A stretch of DNA of 64,000 bases from Aureispira anguillae (GTDB taxonomy: Bacteria > Bacteroidota > Bacteroidia > Chitinophagales > Saprospiraceae): positions 2,325,501 through 2,389,500 of the forward strand of contig NZ_AP026867.1 in NCBI RefSeq assembly GCF_026000115.1, in the 5' to 3' direction. The notes under the pieces are model-generated. The model saw only the letters and a program-made list of their open reading frames with translations. It was not told where the DNA came from and ran no database searches. Shown here in pieces: positions 25,879-34,393 of this stretch (its first letter is position 1; every line of letters starts with the position of its first letter). The translations under genes were made by a program, and so were the position numbers.

Positions 25879-27165
25879 ATGAAACTGGTTACCAAACTTA
25901 CTTCTTCTTATCTATTAATAGCTGGTTTTGTATTTATTTTGGGAGGGTTTATTACGTTTGAGATTATAGAATCTGAAATAAAATCTGAACAAATGTGGGA
26001 ATTAAGAAAGGCTACCACTTATATTAGTGATCGAATAAAACTTGGGATTAATCCCGCCTTATTGGTTTCTAGCAAAATACAAATTGTAGCACTTCCTCAA
26101 AATGCAGTAGAACAGCCCATACACTTTAGGGATACTTTAGTTTGGGTGGAAAATCTCCAAAAGTTGGAGCCTCATGAAAAAGCTATTAGCCAAAAAAGAA
26201 TTAATGGGCAGGTCTATCAAATCTCTGTCTACAATGTACTTTTGGAAGAAGATGAAATCTCCAAAACGGCTATCTCTTCACTTAGTCTTACTTTTCTTAT
26301 TTTATTAACGCTATTTGGGCTAACCAGCTTAATTTTATCTCGTATTTTTTTAAAGCCACTTCACCAAACACTAAAAACAATTGAAGAATTTGACCTGACC
26401 CAAGTTGGTGTCCCCTTCGCTTCTAGCAATACCAAAGAGTTTGATCAACTCAACCAATTTTTGAACAACATGTCCCAAAAGGCAAAACAGGAATATCAAT
26501 CCCTTAAATCCTTTAGTGAAAATGCTTCTCACGAAATGCAAACGCCCTTAGCCATTGCCAAGGGAAAATTAGAGCTCTTGTTAAACACAACACTCAATGA
26601 AAATCAAACGGAATTGATTCAAAGCTCCTATCTCGCTATTGATAGATTATCCCGTCTAAACAAAACATTGTTATTGCTTACTAAATTGGACAACCACGAA
26701 TTCCAAACGGCTAAAAAAATCAACTTTAGTAAGTTGCTTAATGAAACCCTATTAGACTACAAAGAAATTATCGATTTTAAAAACATTCAATTAACTGCAA
26801 ACATTCAAGGAGACATTGAGTTTCCGATTGATCCCTCCTTGGCTTACATTCTTATTACCAACTTATTAAACAATGCCATCAAACACAACCTCCCTGAAAG
26901 CGGTCAAATTGCCATAGAATTGACCGCAGCATCGTTAAAAATAAAGAATACAGGGCTTGAATTGACGGTTCCGCCCCAAGAGTTGTTCAAAAGATTTAAA
27001 AAAGCCAACCAAAGCTCCTCGTCCATTGGTCTTGGGCTATCCATTATCAAAAGTATTTGCAACAAAAATTCAATGGCCGTCGCTTATACTCTAGACCAAA
27101 ATTGGCATCAGATAGAAATAAGCTTCCTCAATAAGTCTTCAAATTTTCTTCAAATTTCCAATTAG
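25879..27165 (+). CDS. Sensor histidine kinase (HisKA type)
   Basis: This 428-residue membrane kinase has transmembrane helices at about 10-30 and 133-155 that flank a roughly 100-residue periplasmic sensor. A linker leads to the HisKA dimerisation helix with H218 (FSENASHEMQTP). The ATPase domain has the N box NLLNNAIKHN, a G1 region reduced to IKNTG, the F box LFKRF, and the G2 box IGLGLSI. It partners the OmpR-type regulator. The next gene encodes a His-rich lipoprotein, which makes a metal or periplasmic signal conceivable, though the sensor domain itself shows no metal-binding signature. Confidence 0.9.
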   Translation: MKLVTKLTSSYLLIAGFVFILGGFITFEIIESEIKSEQMWELRKATTYISDRIKLGINPALLVSSKIQIVALPQNAVEQPIHFRDTLVWVENLQKLEPHEKAISQKRINGQVYQISVYNVLLEEDEISKTAISSLSLTFLILLTLFGLTSLILSRIFLKPLHQTLKTIEEFDLTQVGVPFASSNTKEFDQLNQFLNNMSQKAKQEYQSLKSFSENASHEMQTPLAIAKGKLELLLNTTLNENQTELIQSSYLAIDRLSRLNKTLLLLTKLDNHEFQTAKKINFSKLLNETLLDYKEIIDFKNIQLTANIQGDIEFPIDPSLAYILITNLLNNAIKHNLPESGQIAIELTAASLKIKNTGLELTVPPQELFKRFKKANQSSSSIGLGLSIIKSICNKNSMAVAYTLDQNWHQIEISFLNKSSNFLQISN

Positions 27166-27226
27166 TTTATCCATTAACTATGATTTATTTTTGCAGAATT
27201 ATCAATATTATAATCTAAATCAAGTT

Positions 27227-28390
27227 ATGTATAAATATATTTTTATCGGTCTAACCTTATGTTTTTATTGCAGTTGCCGTACAGCAAAAAAGCAGCACCA
27301 TCACCACCATCATCATTCACATCAACATTCTACCCATCATCACCACCATGCCCATGATGTACCCGATCATTCCCAAACAGGGCAGCAAATGACGAACACT
27401 GGGAAAGAATTTATAGCTAGCCTTAGCAAAGAACAACAAACAGCCTTGATTTACGATTTTGAAAACGATAGTATGAGAACATACTGGACCAATGCACCAA
27501 CCCACAGCCAAAGTAGAAATGGCTTAGCAATCGGGAGGCTGAGTATCGCACAACGAAATCTATTTCACAAGCTACTAATCGCTTCTACGAGTTCTCAAGG
27601 TTATTATAAGATTTGGGCAGCTATACAAGGCGATGATGAATTAAAACGAGAAGGAGAAAATAGAGAACTCCCCAGTGAGAAATTCTTTGGTAAAAATCAA
27701 AGCTTGGGTGCTATTGGCTATTATATTTCTTTTTATGGAAATCCTATTCAAGATAAAAGTTGGGGATATATGATTACAGGACATCATTTAGCAGCTAATT
27801 TTACGGTTGTAGATGGTAAAGCAACCTTTGTTCCAATGTTCTATGGCTCTGACCCTGCTTCTATTAGTCATGGAAAACACGCTGGGTATACTTTTTTGCC
27901 TAATGAACGAAATAGAGGTTATGAGTTATTACAAAGCTTAACAAAAAAACAACTGGCTAAAGCCGTCATTGCTCCAAAATATCCTGAAAATAAGTTTGGT
28001 CCAATTGACTTTCAGGGACCAGGGGCAAAAGATAAAAAAATTACCAATAGAGGAATTCGTGGCGATGAGTTAAACTCGGCTCAACAAAAATTACTTTGGG
28101 CATTGGTAGAAGAATATGTTAGAAATGCTGATTTTGATGTCGCTGAAGCTTGGCTCGATAAAATTCAAAAAGACGGTTTGCAACAACTTTACTTTATGTG
28201 GATGGGACCTACCAATGGCAACGAAAAAATATTCTTTAGAGTTAATGGTCCCTCCATTCTTATTGATTTTGCCGATCAGAGAACAGGCTTTGATTGGAAT
28301 ACACACCCTCATACGATTATACGAGACCCCTCTAACGATTATGGTGAAAATTGGCTAGAAAGACACATTGAAGAATACCACAAACACTAG
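27227..28390 (+). CDS. DUF3500 lipoprotein with N-terminal polyhistidine tract
   Basis: This 387-residue exported protein begins with a short hydrophobic leader ending in a cysteine pair (FYCSCRTAKK). Residues 24-44, coded by 27296-27358, contain 15 histidines in 21 positions. The body (about 60-387) fits DUF3500: GYYKIWAAIQGD, SWGYMITGHHLAANFTVV, FMWMGPTNGNEKIFFRVNGPS, and a C-terminal THPHTIIRDPSNDYGENWL. The family has no settled function. ATG 27227 is used; an upstream TTG at 27191 would only add residues ahead of the leader. It follows the two-component kinase by 61 bp. The His tract suggests metal binding. Confidence 0.75.
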   Translation: MYKYIFIGLTLCFYCSCRTAKKQHHHHHHHSHQHSTHHHHHAHDVPDHSQTGQQMTNTGKEFIASLSKEQQTALIYDFENDSMRTYWTNAPTHSQSRNGLAIGRLSIAQRNLFHKLLIASTSSQGYYKIWAAIQGDDELKREGENRELPSEKFFGKNQSLGAIGYYISFYGNPIQDKSWGYMITGHHLAANFTVVDGKATFVPMFYGSDPASISHGKHAGYTFLPNERNRGYELLQSLTKKQLAKAVIAPKYPENKFGPIDFQGPGAKDKKITNRGIRGDELNSAQQKLLWALVEEYVRNADFDVAEAWLDKIQKDGLQQLYFMWMGPTNGNEKIFFRVNGPSILIDFADQRTGFDWNTHPHTIIRDPSNDYGENWLERHIEEYHKH

Positions 28391-28409
28391 GTTCAATTTA
28401 TTCCTTAAT

Positions 28410-28445
28410 GCAATAGCATTGCCCCTCTAAAATCAATGCTATTGC
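28410..28445. repeat. 12-bp perfect inverted repeat after the DUF3500 gene
   Basis: GCAATAGCATTG (28410-28421) pairs with CAATGCTATTGC (28434-28445) across a 12-nt loop, 20 nt after the DUF3500 stop. An A-run rather than a T-run follows on the plus strand. It probably stabilises or ends the transcript without being a standard intrinsic terminator. Confidence 0.5.
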
Positions 28446-28478
28446 GTAAAAAAAAGACACTGGATCAAACGCTTAAAA

Positions 28479-29039
28479 ATGAAACATCAAATCTATTGGC
28501 TCACCAACTCTGAACTAGAAGAAATCGACTTGTATGATACTAGTTATAAAGAAGTTATTGCGCCTCAATATTCGGTTTTCAACAAATTTAAAACCTTGTT
28601 TAGAGCTAATCAAGACATATCTTTCGACACAAAGGTAGAACCTGTTGTTTTGAAACCGATCAATCAAAACACCTATGAAGTGGTCAACGAAGGACATTTA
28701 CCCTTTTTGATTTACATCTTTAAGTACTATTTATTTGAAAAAAAGATTGCCGCTAAAATAACGGCATTGTCTCAAAATAAAATCAAATTTGAAGCTGTAA
28801 AAATCGTAAAAAATGGGCTTCCCTATGGCCACAAAGAATATTTTAGACTAAAAGGGAAAATGGACTACCTAGCGGCTGACTATTGCGCTGAAACATCAAC
28901 CAGCAAGGATGCCATCTTTTTGGCCTTTGGCAGTTGTTTATATTTTTCTGAATCGCTAAAAAATAAACTAGAACCCTTTGTTCAGAAGAATTATAAAGGC
29001 TATCGTTTTGTGCCAGGCATACCAGCTTTAGTTTGCTAA
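28479..29039 (+). CDS. Unrecognised soluble protein
   Basis: This 186-residue protein has no signal peptide and no recognised domain. It is a mixed alpha/beta sequence with many Lys, Phe and Tyr residues and a Cys-containing end (FAFGSCLYFSES, then PGIPALVC). The codon pattern matches its neighbours. It stands alone between the DUF3500 hairpin and a roughly 200-bp gap. No function can be proposed. Confidence 0.5.
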   Translation: MKHQIYWLTNSELEEIDLYDTSYKEVIAPQYSVFNKFKTLFRANQDISFDTKVEPVVLKPINQNTYEVVNEGHLPFLIYIFKYYLFEKKIAAKITALSQNKIKFEAVKIVKNGLPYGHKEYFRLKGKMDYLAADYCAETSTSKDAIFLAFGSCLYFSESLKNKLEPFVQKNYKGYRFVPGIPALVC

Positions 29040-29270
29040 AACAACCCATCAAACACCATAATAGAAGGTATTTTTTCTTCTTGCCAGTTAATATTTTGCC
29101 ATAGATAAATGGAGCTAAAATAGACCGTAAAAAAATAGCCTTCCAGCAAAAATAAAATTCACATTTTTAGTTTTCCTTTAAAGAAAAAGATCACATTTTC
29201 TTTTGTTAAGTCAGCTTGTATATATATATTCTATATGAAGATATTTTCGTTAAACTTAATTCAAAAGACA

Positions 29271-29804
29271 ATGAAAGCATTTGATTCTAATGTCGAGTTA
29301 ATAGGAGCATCTGTGTTTCCTCCTATTTTTTCGAGATCTGATTTTGTAAAAAAAAGCTTATTAGAAATATTAACTAAGGAGGGCATTCCTGATCCTCAAT
29401 TAACAGAGTGGTATCCTGTTCAAAAAGTGTCCAATTTTTATAAAACAGTAGCCAAAGAATTTGGACCGAACACTCTTTTTGATATTGGGAAAGCTGCCTT
29501 TAATAATATATCCCTTCCTGAAGGATTAACTACACTAGAAGAATTTCTAGAGGTTTTAAATATTATTTATAATACAGGATATAGAAATGGCTACATTGGT
29601 TTCATCAAGATGGTTAGTCACAATCGAGCAAAAAAGGAAGTTGTGATTCAATCGTATACACCTTATGTCAATGAGCTAATAAGAGGCTCTCTTACGGCTT
29701 TCATTCGCAAATATAAAATGAGTGTCCGAGTAATTAGAGATGAAGAAAAATCTACTATAGAAAGAGGATTTGAGAACAACTGGTATACCGTTACTTATCG
29801 CTAA
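29271..29804 (+). CDS. Unrecognised protein, possibly V4R/heme-NO-binding-like
   Basis: This soluble protein has 177 residues from ATG 29271; an alternative start at 29235 would give 189. The sequence has a YPVQKVSNFYKTVAKEFG helix, FDIGKAAFNN, and TGYRNGYIGFIKMVSH near the middle, a spacing faintly like V4R or DUF2378-type sensor domains. That resemblance is weak, and I would not name a family. A very strong terminator follows, so the gene is its own transcription unit. Confidence 0.5.
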   Translation: MKAFDSNVELIGASVFPPIFSRSDFVKKSLLEILTKEGIPDPQLTEWYPVQKVSNFYKTVAKEFGPNTLFDIGKAAFNNISLPEGLTTLEEFLEVLNIIYNTGYRNGYIGFIKMVSHNRAKKEVVIQSYTPYVNELIRGSLTAFIRKYKMSVRVIRDEEKSTIERGFENNWYTVTYR

Positions 29805-29841
29805 AATTTAATAATTATAATAGGGAAAAAACATTATTCAC

Positions 29842-29887
29842 ATACGTTCAAAGTGCAATGAGGTGCACTTTGAACGTATTTATTTTT
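29842..29887 (+). terminator. Strong intrinsic terminator, 16-bp perfect stem
   Basis: ATACGTTCAAAGTGCA (29842-29857) and TGCACTTTGAACGTAT (29864-29879) form a perfect 16-bp stem with a 6-nt loop, followed by TTATTTTT. It ends the gene at 29271-29804. Confidence 0.88.
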
Positions 29888-29934
29888 AGGGGAGTGCTAG
29901 TTCTCTTTAGTCCTCTTATTGATTCTATTTTTGC

Positions 29935-29942
29935 TACCTTTA
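29935..29942 (+). promoter_or_regulatory. Probable -7 box (TACCTTTA)
   Basis: TACCTTTA closely matches the Bacteroidota -7 consensus TAnnTTTG. It lies 18 nt before ATG 29961, just after a terminator, where a new promoter is expected. A TTTAG at 29906-29910 is a possible but imperfect upstream element. Confidence 0.4.
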
Positions 29943-29960
29943 ACCATCAAAAATAAAACC

Positions 29961-30344
29961 ATGAAAACACAGAAAGAATTTGACTTATCCTCTGGGAATA
30001 AATACCAATTGATTCAAATCAAAAAAAGCCTTATTCCCAATTATTACCTACTGACATTTCCTAAAAATCAAGGACAACCAACAAGCGAGGAGGTAACAGA
30101 AATGCTCCAACTAGGAATCAACCACGCCCAAAGTATCGCTTACGATTTACTGAACGATAAAGAAGCTTTTAGTATTTTATACAGTGGCTATAGTGCTAGG
30201 CGTGAAAAGGGTTGGCATGTTCACATTGTCTTATTAGGGAATAGATGGAAAAAAGCATGGCTTTATATCGTTTTATCAGCTAAAAACTTACTGCAAGCGC
30301 TAAGACTTAGAAAGGACGATGCCCCTAGGTTAAATGCAAAATAA
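29961..30344 (+). CDS. Small unrecognised protein
   Basis: This 127-residue soluble protein starts at ATG 29961 (MKTQKEFDLSSGNKYQLIQI) in preference to an upstream in-frame codon at 29919, which falls inside the probable promoter. It contains GWHVHIVLLGNRWKKAW, a His-x-His patch next to a basic aromatic stretch. The histidine spacing is not that of a HIT hydrolase. No family is recognised. The flanking terminator and gap suggest a single-gene unit. Confidence 0.5.
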   Translation: MKTQKEFDLSSGNKYQLIQIKKSLIPNYYLLTFPKNQGQPTSEEVTEMLQLGINHAQSIAYDLLNDKEAFSILYSGYSARREKGWHVHIVLLGNRWKKAWLYIVLSAKNLLQALRLRKDDAPRLNAK

Positions 30345-30440
30345 AGCTCGTTCTAAAAAAAATAACTCTTCAGGAACAGAATCTCATTGAAATATGTTAG
30401 AGAGTCACCAAGTATTTTATCCACAACTTAAACCGCTCCA

Positions 30441-31139
30441 ATGAATCTCAAAGCTCCCTTGTTCTCTTTTTTGCTCTTCTGTTCTCTCATTCAATGCACA
30501 GCCCCCACTTATAGAACCAAAAAGATCAAACAACCTTCAGCGGCCACAGAACAACTTATAAAAACCACTTACCAAGAGGCAAAACTAACCTCAACGCTTC
30601 CTTTTGATCTTTTTAGAACGGCAATGATTGGTTTTTATAATATAGAACAAAAAAAACAATCGGACAAAATCGCAATTATTGACTTTTCAAAACCATCTAC
30701 TAAAGAACGATTTTATGTCATTGATCTTGATAAAAAAAAACTTTTGCATAGCTGTTTAGTTGCTCACGGAAAAAATTCTGGCAACAAAATTCCTTCTGAT
30801 TTTTCAAATACGCTCAACTCCAAAAAATCAAGCCTAGGCTTTTTCCTTACGGCTGAAACGTATCAAGGAAAACATGGCTTTTCGCTGCGATTAGATGGAA
30901 TCGAAAAAGGGATCAATCACAACGCTAGAAAACGATCCATCGTCATTCATGGTGCCGATTATGTCAGTACTAATTATATTAAAAAGCAAGGTAGATTGGG
31001 CAGAAGTTGGGGCTGCCCTGCACTTCCTCTAGCACTTTCTGAAGAAATTATCCAATCTATTTCTAATGGCACTTGTCTCTTTATTTATGGAAAGAATGCC
31101 TCTTATTTTAAGCATTCTAACTATATTCTACCAATATAA
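30441..31139 (+). CDS. Murein L,D-transpeptidase catalytic-domain lipoprotein (YkuD_2-like)
   Basis: This 232-residue lipoprotein (lipobox CSLIQCTAP) has a catalytic domain of the L,D-transpeptidase type that acts on peptidoglycan stem peptides or their attached proteins. The signature is SIVIHGADYVS followed by LGRSWGCPALP, which supplies the catalytic His and Cys of the H-x(15-24)-S/G-x-G-C-P-A pattern. The middle segment SLGFFLTAETYQGKHGFSLR is typical of this Bacteroidota subgroup. It heads a tight group with a small membrane protein (10-bp gap) and an erythromycin-esterase-like protein. Confidence 0.85.
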   Translation: MNLKAPLFSFLLFCSLIQCTAPTYRTKKIKQPSAATEQLIKTTYQEAKLTSTLPFDLFRTAMIGFYNIEQKKQSDKIAIIDFSKPSTKERFYVIDLDKKKLLHSCLVAHGKNSGNKIPSDFSNTLNSKKSSLGFFLTAETYQGKHGFSLRLDGIEKGINHNARKRSIVIHGADYVSTNYIKKQGRLGRSWGCPALPLALSEEIIQSISNGTCLFIYGKNASYFKHSNYILPI

Positions 31140-31149
31140 AAAGTCGCCT

Positions 31150-31689
31150 ATGAAAAGTTTTTTCGGTAGTTTAAAACATGAATACTTATTAGAAAAACCA
31201 CTCAAAGAAATAATCCCTAATCTTGAATTATTAATAAAGGGAACAGATAAATTTGAAGGTAAACTGGAAGAAATTACAGAGAAAAATAATCCTACACAAA
31301 AAATCTATAAACTCTCCTTATTCTCAGAGGATACCTTTCGCTATCGACAAAGCATATCGCACTCCCATAAATACACTTGTGATGGGATTATAGTTAATGA
31401 GAATAATTTCACTAGAATAGTTATTAATATATACTCCCATGATCAATTAGAATTTGCTAATATTCTTGCTTTTATTTTCATTCTTCTTTTTTCTATCATT
31501 TCCTTTTTGAATCGAATAAATCCTTTTCTTTCAATAAAAAGTAATAATTTTGAATTCACACTAATATTTGCTTTTGTTCTAAATTGTCTTTCCATAAGAC
31601 AGGCTTTTTTATATAAAAAACAAGGTCTAAAAGACGTTGACGAACTGATCGGTAATTTAAAATCAAAAAATCATTGCAACCAACTCTAA
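31150..31689 (+). CDS. Small membrane protein of unknown function
   Basis: This 179-residue protein starts at ATG 31150, 10 bp after the transpeptidase stop. The first 95 residues are hydrophilic. Two membrane helices follow (about 98-118, FANILAFIFILLFSIISFL, and about 132-148), with a short Lys-rich tail. No family is recognised. It overlaps the next gene by 16 bp, so the three genes from 30441 to 32747 probably share one message. Confidence 0.55.
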   Translation: MKSFFGSLKHEYLLEKPLKEIIPNLELLIKGTDKFEGKLEEITEKNNPTQKIYKLSLFSEDTFRYRQSISHSHKYTCDGIIVNENNFTRIVINIYSHDQLEFANILAFIFILLFSIISFLNRINPFLSIKSNNFEFTLIFAFVLNCLSIRQAFLYKKQGLKDVDELIGNLKSKNHCNQL

Positions 31690-32747
31690 TTTTAATACTA
31701 AGCCTATTCCTAAGTTTTAACTTAGTTAGTCAGCATAAAAATTTCCTAAAAAAACCAGTTGTTATACACAAGGAATTAGACCACAAAGAGCAATGGCGTT
31801 TTCTTACAACAGCTATTGGAGATAAAAAAATTGTGTGCTTAGGCGAAAGCCTGCATGGCATCAAAGACCACAATGCCTGCAAACTAGAACTCATTAAATA
31901 CCTGCATGAAGAAATGGGCTTTAATGTATTGGCAATTGAGTCAGATTTGGCAAAGAGTTACATTGGAAATCTCTATAGAGATCAAATACCAGATCTTCTT
32001 TTTTTAGAAAAGGTATTCAGTCCTGTTTGGCATACCGAAAAACATTTGGAGTTGGTGCGTTATATCAAATCACACCCCAAGCTCCAATTAATTGGTTTTG
32101 ATATCGAAGGGAAAGTGCCTATTGCTACTATTTTTGAAGATTTTGGAATTCCTTTAGATACAACCACTCCTCCAATTCAAAACTTTCTTAAACACTATGC
32201 AGATTTTAGAGATCCCTATGGAACAGCTCAGCCTTTTATAGACTATTATCGAGATTCTGTTATGGCGCAAATTGCACAATGGATTATTAAAGATGAATAT
32301 AGCGGCGAAAAAGTGATTCTATCTGGTGCCAATGCTCATATTTCGAAAGTGGAGGTTCCTGAGTCGATGGCCTATATGGGAGAAATGTTGTTCCATGAAT
32401 TTAAAGAAGATTATTATGCAATAGGACTTTATCATTCATTGGGAAATCCAACCCATCTATTTCGTGATCTCTACTATGTTAACCAAGAAGCATTGCTACC
32501 AAAAAAAAGTTTACAATTTCAGTTGCTTAAATTAAAAAAAGATTACCTTTTTTTAGAGCTTCACCTGCTCGCTAAAAAGAACAAATTCAAATGGGTAAAG
32601 GATGAAGTGCTAGATGTTATGCAAACCCAGAAATATCAACAAAAGGTAAATTTAAAACAATCTTTTGATGCTGTGATTTGGATCAAAGAAGTTACCCACC
32701 CTATTTATGTAATAGACAGTAAATACCATTATAAAAATCGCCGCTAA
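31674..32747 (+). CDS. Erythromycin-esterase-family protein
   Basis: This 357-residue exported protein of the erythromycin-esterase superfamily carries the family motif VCLGESLHGIKDHNACKLEL near residues 54-73, with its Glu and His residues, then GFNVLAIESDLAKSY and IGFDIEG. The frame begins at a TTG (31674) that gives a good signal peptide (QPTLILILSLFLSFNLVSQ); no in-frame ATG could serve without losing that signal. Family members hydrolyse macrolide lactones or act on unknown esters. Resistance cannot be inferred, because most chromosomal members are uncharacterised. Confidence 0.8.
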   Translation: MQPTLILILSLFLSFNLVSQHKNFLKKPVVIHKELDHKEQWRFLTTAIGDKKIVCLGESLHGIKDHNACKLELIKYLHEEMGFNVLAIESDLAKSYIGNLYRDQIPDLLFLEKVFSPVWHTEKHLELVRYIKSHPKLQLIGFDIEGKVPIATIFEDFGIPLDTTTPPIQNFLKHYADFRDPYGTAQPFIDYYRDSVMAQIAQWIIKDEYSGEKVILSGANAHISKVEVPESMAYMGEMLFHEFKEDYYAIGLYHSLGNPTHLFRDLYYVNQEALLPKKSLQFQLLKLKKDYLFLELHLLAKKNKFKWVKDEVLDVMQTQKYQQKVNLKQSFDAVIWIKEVTHPIYVIDSKYHYKNRR

Positions 32748-32776
32748 CAGCATCAAAAAAAGAACAACCAAAACCA

Positions 32777-33133
32777 ATGAAAAACAACATACTAGACTAT
32801 TCACAACCTCAAGAAGCAAACATCTATACCCAAAAAGCCTTTAAATACTTTGGCTATTCTGGTTTACTATTCAGTATTGCTCTATTGGGAATTATTGGTC
32901 AAATCACCCTAGTTCTTGGGTCTGAAATAATGATTTTTATAGTTGGTCTTCCCTTGCTTTCTATTTCAATTACAAGCACAATAGGCTTAAAAAATGCGCT
33001 GACCAGTTTCTTAAAAAAAGAACCCCCTCAATCCAAAAAGTACATTGGACTTATTGGGAATTTTATTTTTTTCTTTTTCTTCTTGTTTTTAATCTTCGCC
33101 AATTTAGTAGATGTTTTTCATTTTGCTAATTAA
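32777..33133 (+). CDS. Small three-helix membrane protein
   Basis: This 118-residue protein has three hydrophobic segments (about 28-48, 50-70 and 92-115) and a hydrophilic N-terminus (NNILDYSQPQEANIYTQKAF). It lies 29 bp after the esterase-like gene and is probably part of the same unit. No family is recognised. Confidence 0.5.
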   Translation: MKNNILDYSQPQEANIYTQKAFKYFGYSGLLFSIALLGIIGQITLVLGSEIMIFIVGLPLLSISITSTIGLKNALTSFLKKEPPQSKKYIGLIGNFIFFFFFLFLIFANLVDVFHFAN

Positions 33134-33362
33134 TGCGGTAAAAGGATCGGACGAATCCCTCTCTTTCGACAAAACAACAAACAGCTCCACCTAGCCACAA
33201 ACAATTCATTTACAAGCAACTAATATTCTTTGTAATTATTGCAATAGTCTATCCTTTTTACAATCTTAGCATAAAATTTGAACAACACTTCTATAGAAAA
33301 ACAATAATTACTGGCTATATCCTATAACATTCCCCTATTATATACCTTAAAAATTATTGACT

Positions 33363-34286
33363 ATGCGCTACAAAAGATGGCTAACCCAACGTATACATGA
33401 ACTTGAATCTAATGCTAACATTATTGAGACAAAACAAGGAATAGTTGAATATCAAATAAGAGGCAATGCCCCCTTTTTGCTATTTTTTCATCCAGGAAAT
33501 GGCGGTTACGATCAAAGTTTCTTAAATAACCATTTGCTAGAAGCAGGCTTTGGTTGCATCAGCTTTTCAAGACCAGGCTACCTCAGAACGCCCCTTTCTA
33601 CTGGCAAAACCTTTGCAGAACAAGCCGATGTTGCAGCAGCATTATTAGAACAACTAAACATTCCAACAGTAGCTGTTCATGGAGCATCAATGGGCGGAGC
33701 CGCTGCGATTCAGTTTGCTGCTCGACATCCTGAACGAACGACAGCACTCTTATTAACCAGTGCTATATCCACCATATATCCCTACGTTTTTCCATTTTGG
33801 GCACGCTTTATGACAGGATCGGACTTCGGTTCGTGGCTCTCGCTCCTATTGCTTAAAAAATTTCCTCAAGTCGTACTAAAAGAAGCGTTGAAACTATCTA
33901 GCACCTACAGCAAAGCAGAAGTACAGCAAGAAATAGAAAAAACAATCGATCAGTCCGAAAAATTAGATTTTTTTTATAAAATGACACACAGTACGACTCC
34001 TGCAAAATTACGTAAAGCTGGAATTTTTAACGATTTGAAACAGTGTGATCACATAAAAAAAGTACCACTACCACTGCATAAAATTACGTGCCCTACACTA
34101 ATTGTTCATGGGGATTCAGATGGAGATGTAACTTTTTCACATGCTGAATATTCAAAGCAGCAAATAGCCAACTCAGAACTGCTTACCCTTAAAGACGCTT
34201 ACCACTTGGTTTGGCTAAGTGATTGGGCTCCTAAAATGAATCAGGCTCAAATTGAGTTTTTACAAAAGTATCATATCGAACAATAA
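33363..34286 (+). CDS. Alpha/beta hydrolase
   Basis: This 307-residue hydrolase of the alpha/beta fold has a complete catalytic triad: the nucleophile elbow GASMGG, an acid in VHGDSDGDVTF, and a histidine in LKDAYHLVW near the C-terminus. The oxyanion region is FFHPGNGGY. No signal peptide is present, so it is cytoplasmic. ATG 33363 is used; a TTG two codons upstream is the only other start. It is monocistronic between two gaps, and the substrate is unknown. Confidence 0.85.
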   Translation: MRYKRWLTQRIHELESNANIIETKQGIVEYQIRGNAPFLLFFHPGNGGYDQSFLNNHLLEAGFGCISFSRPGYLRTPLSTGKTFAEQADVAAALLEQLNIPTVAVHGASMGGAAAIQFAARHPERTTALLLTSAISTIYPYVFPFWARFMTGSDFGSWLSLLLLKKFPQVVLKEALKLSSTYSKAEVQQEIEKTIDQSEKLDFFYKMTHSTTPAKLRKAGIFNDLKQCDHIKKVPLPLHKITCPTLIVHGDSDGDVTFSHAEYSKQQIANSELLTLKDAYHLVWLSDWAPKMNQAQIEFLQKYHIEQ

Positions 34287-34297
34287 GATACGGTAAC

Positions 34298-34327
34298 AAA
34301 AAATAGCCCCAGAAAATTTTGGGGCTA
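34298..34327 (-). terminator. Intrinsic terminator of the OmpA-type gene
   Basis: TAGCCCCA (34304-34311) pairs with TGGGGCTA (34320-34327). Read on the minus strand, the stem is followed by a run of six Ts (34303-34298). It ends the OmpA gene and may also stop plus-strand transcription from the hydrolase. Confidence 0.75.
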
Positions 34328-34393
34328 CCTATAAATGCCATAAAAGCATCTTATTGCTTGCAAAACTTAGGATCGAAGTCCTTGCTCTTATTT

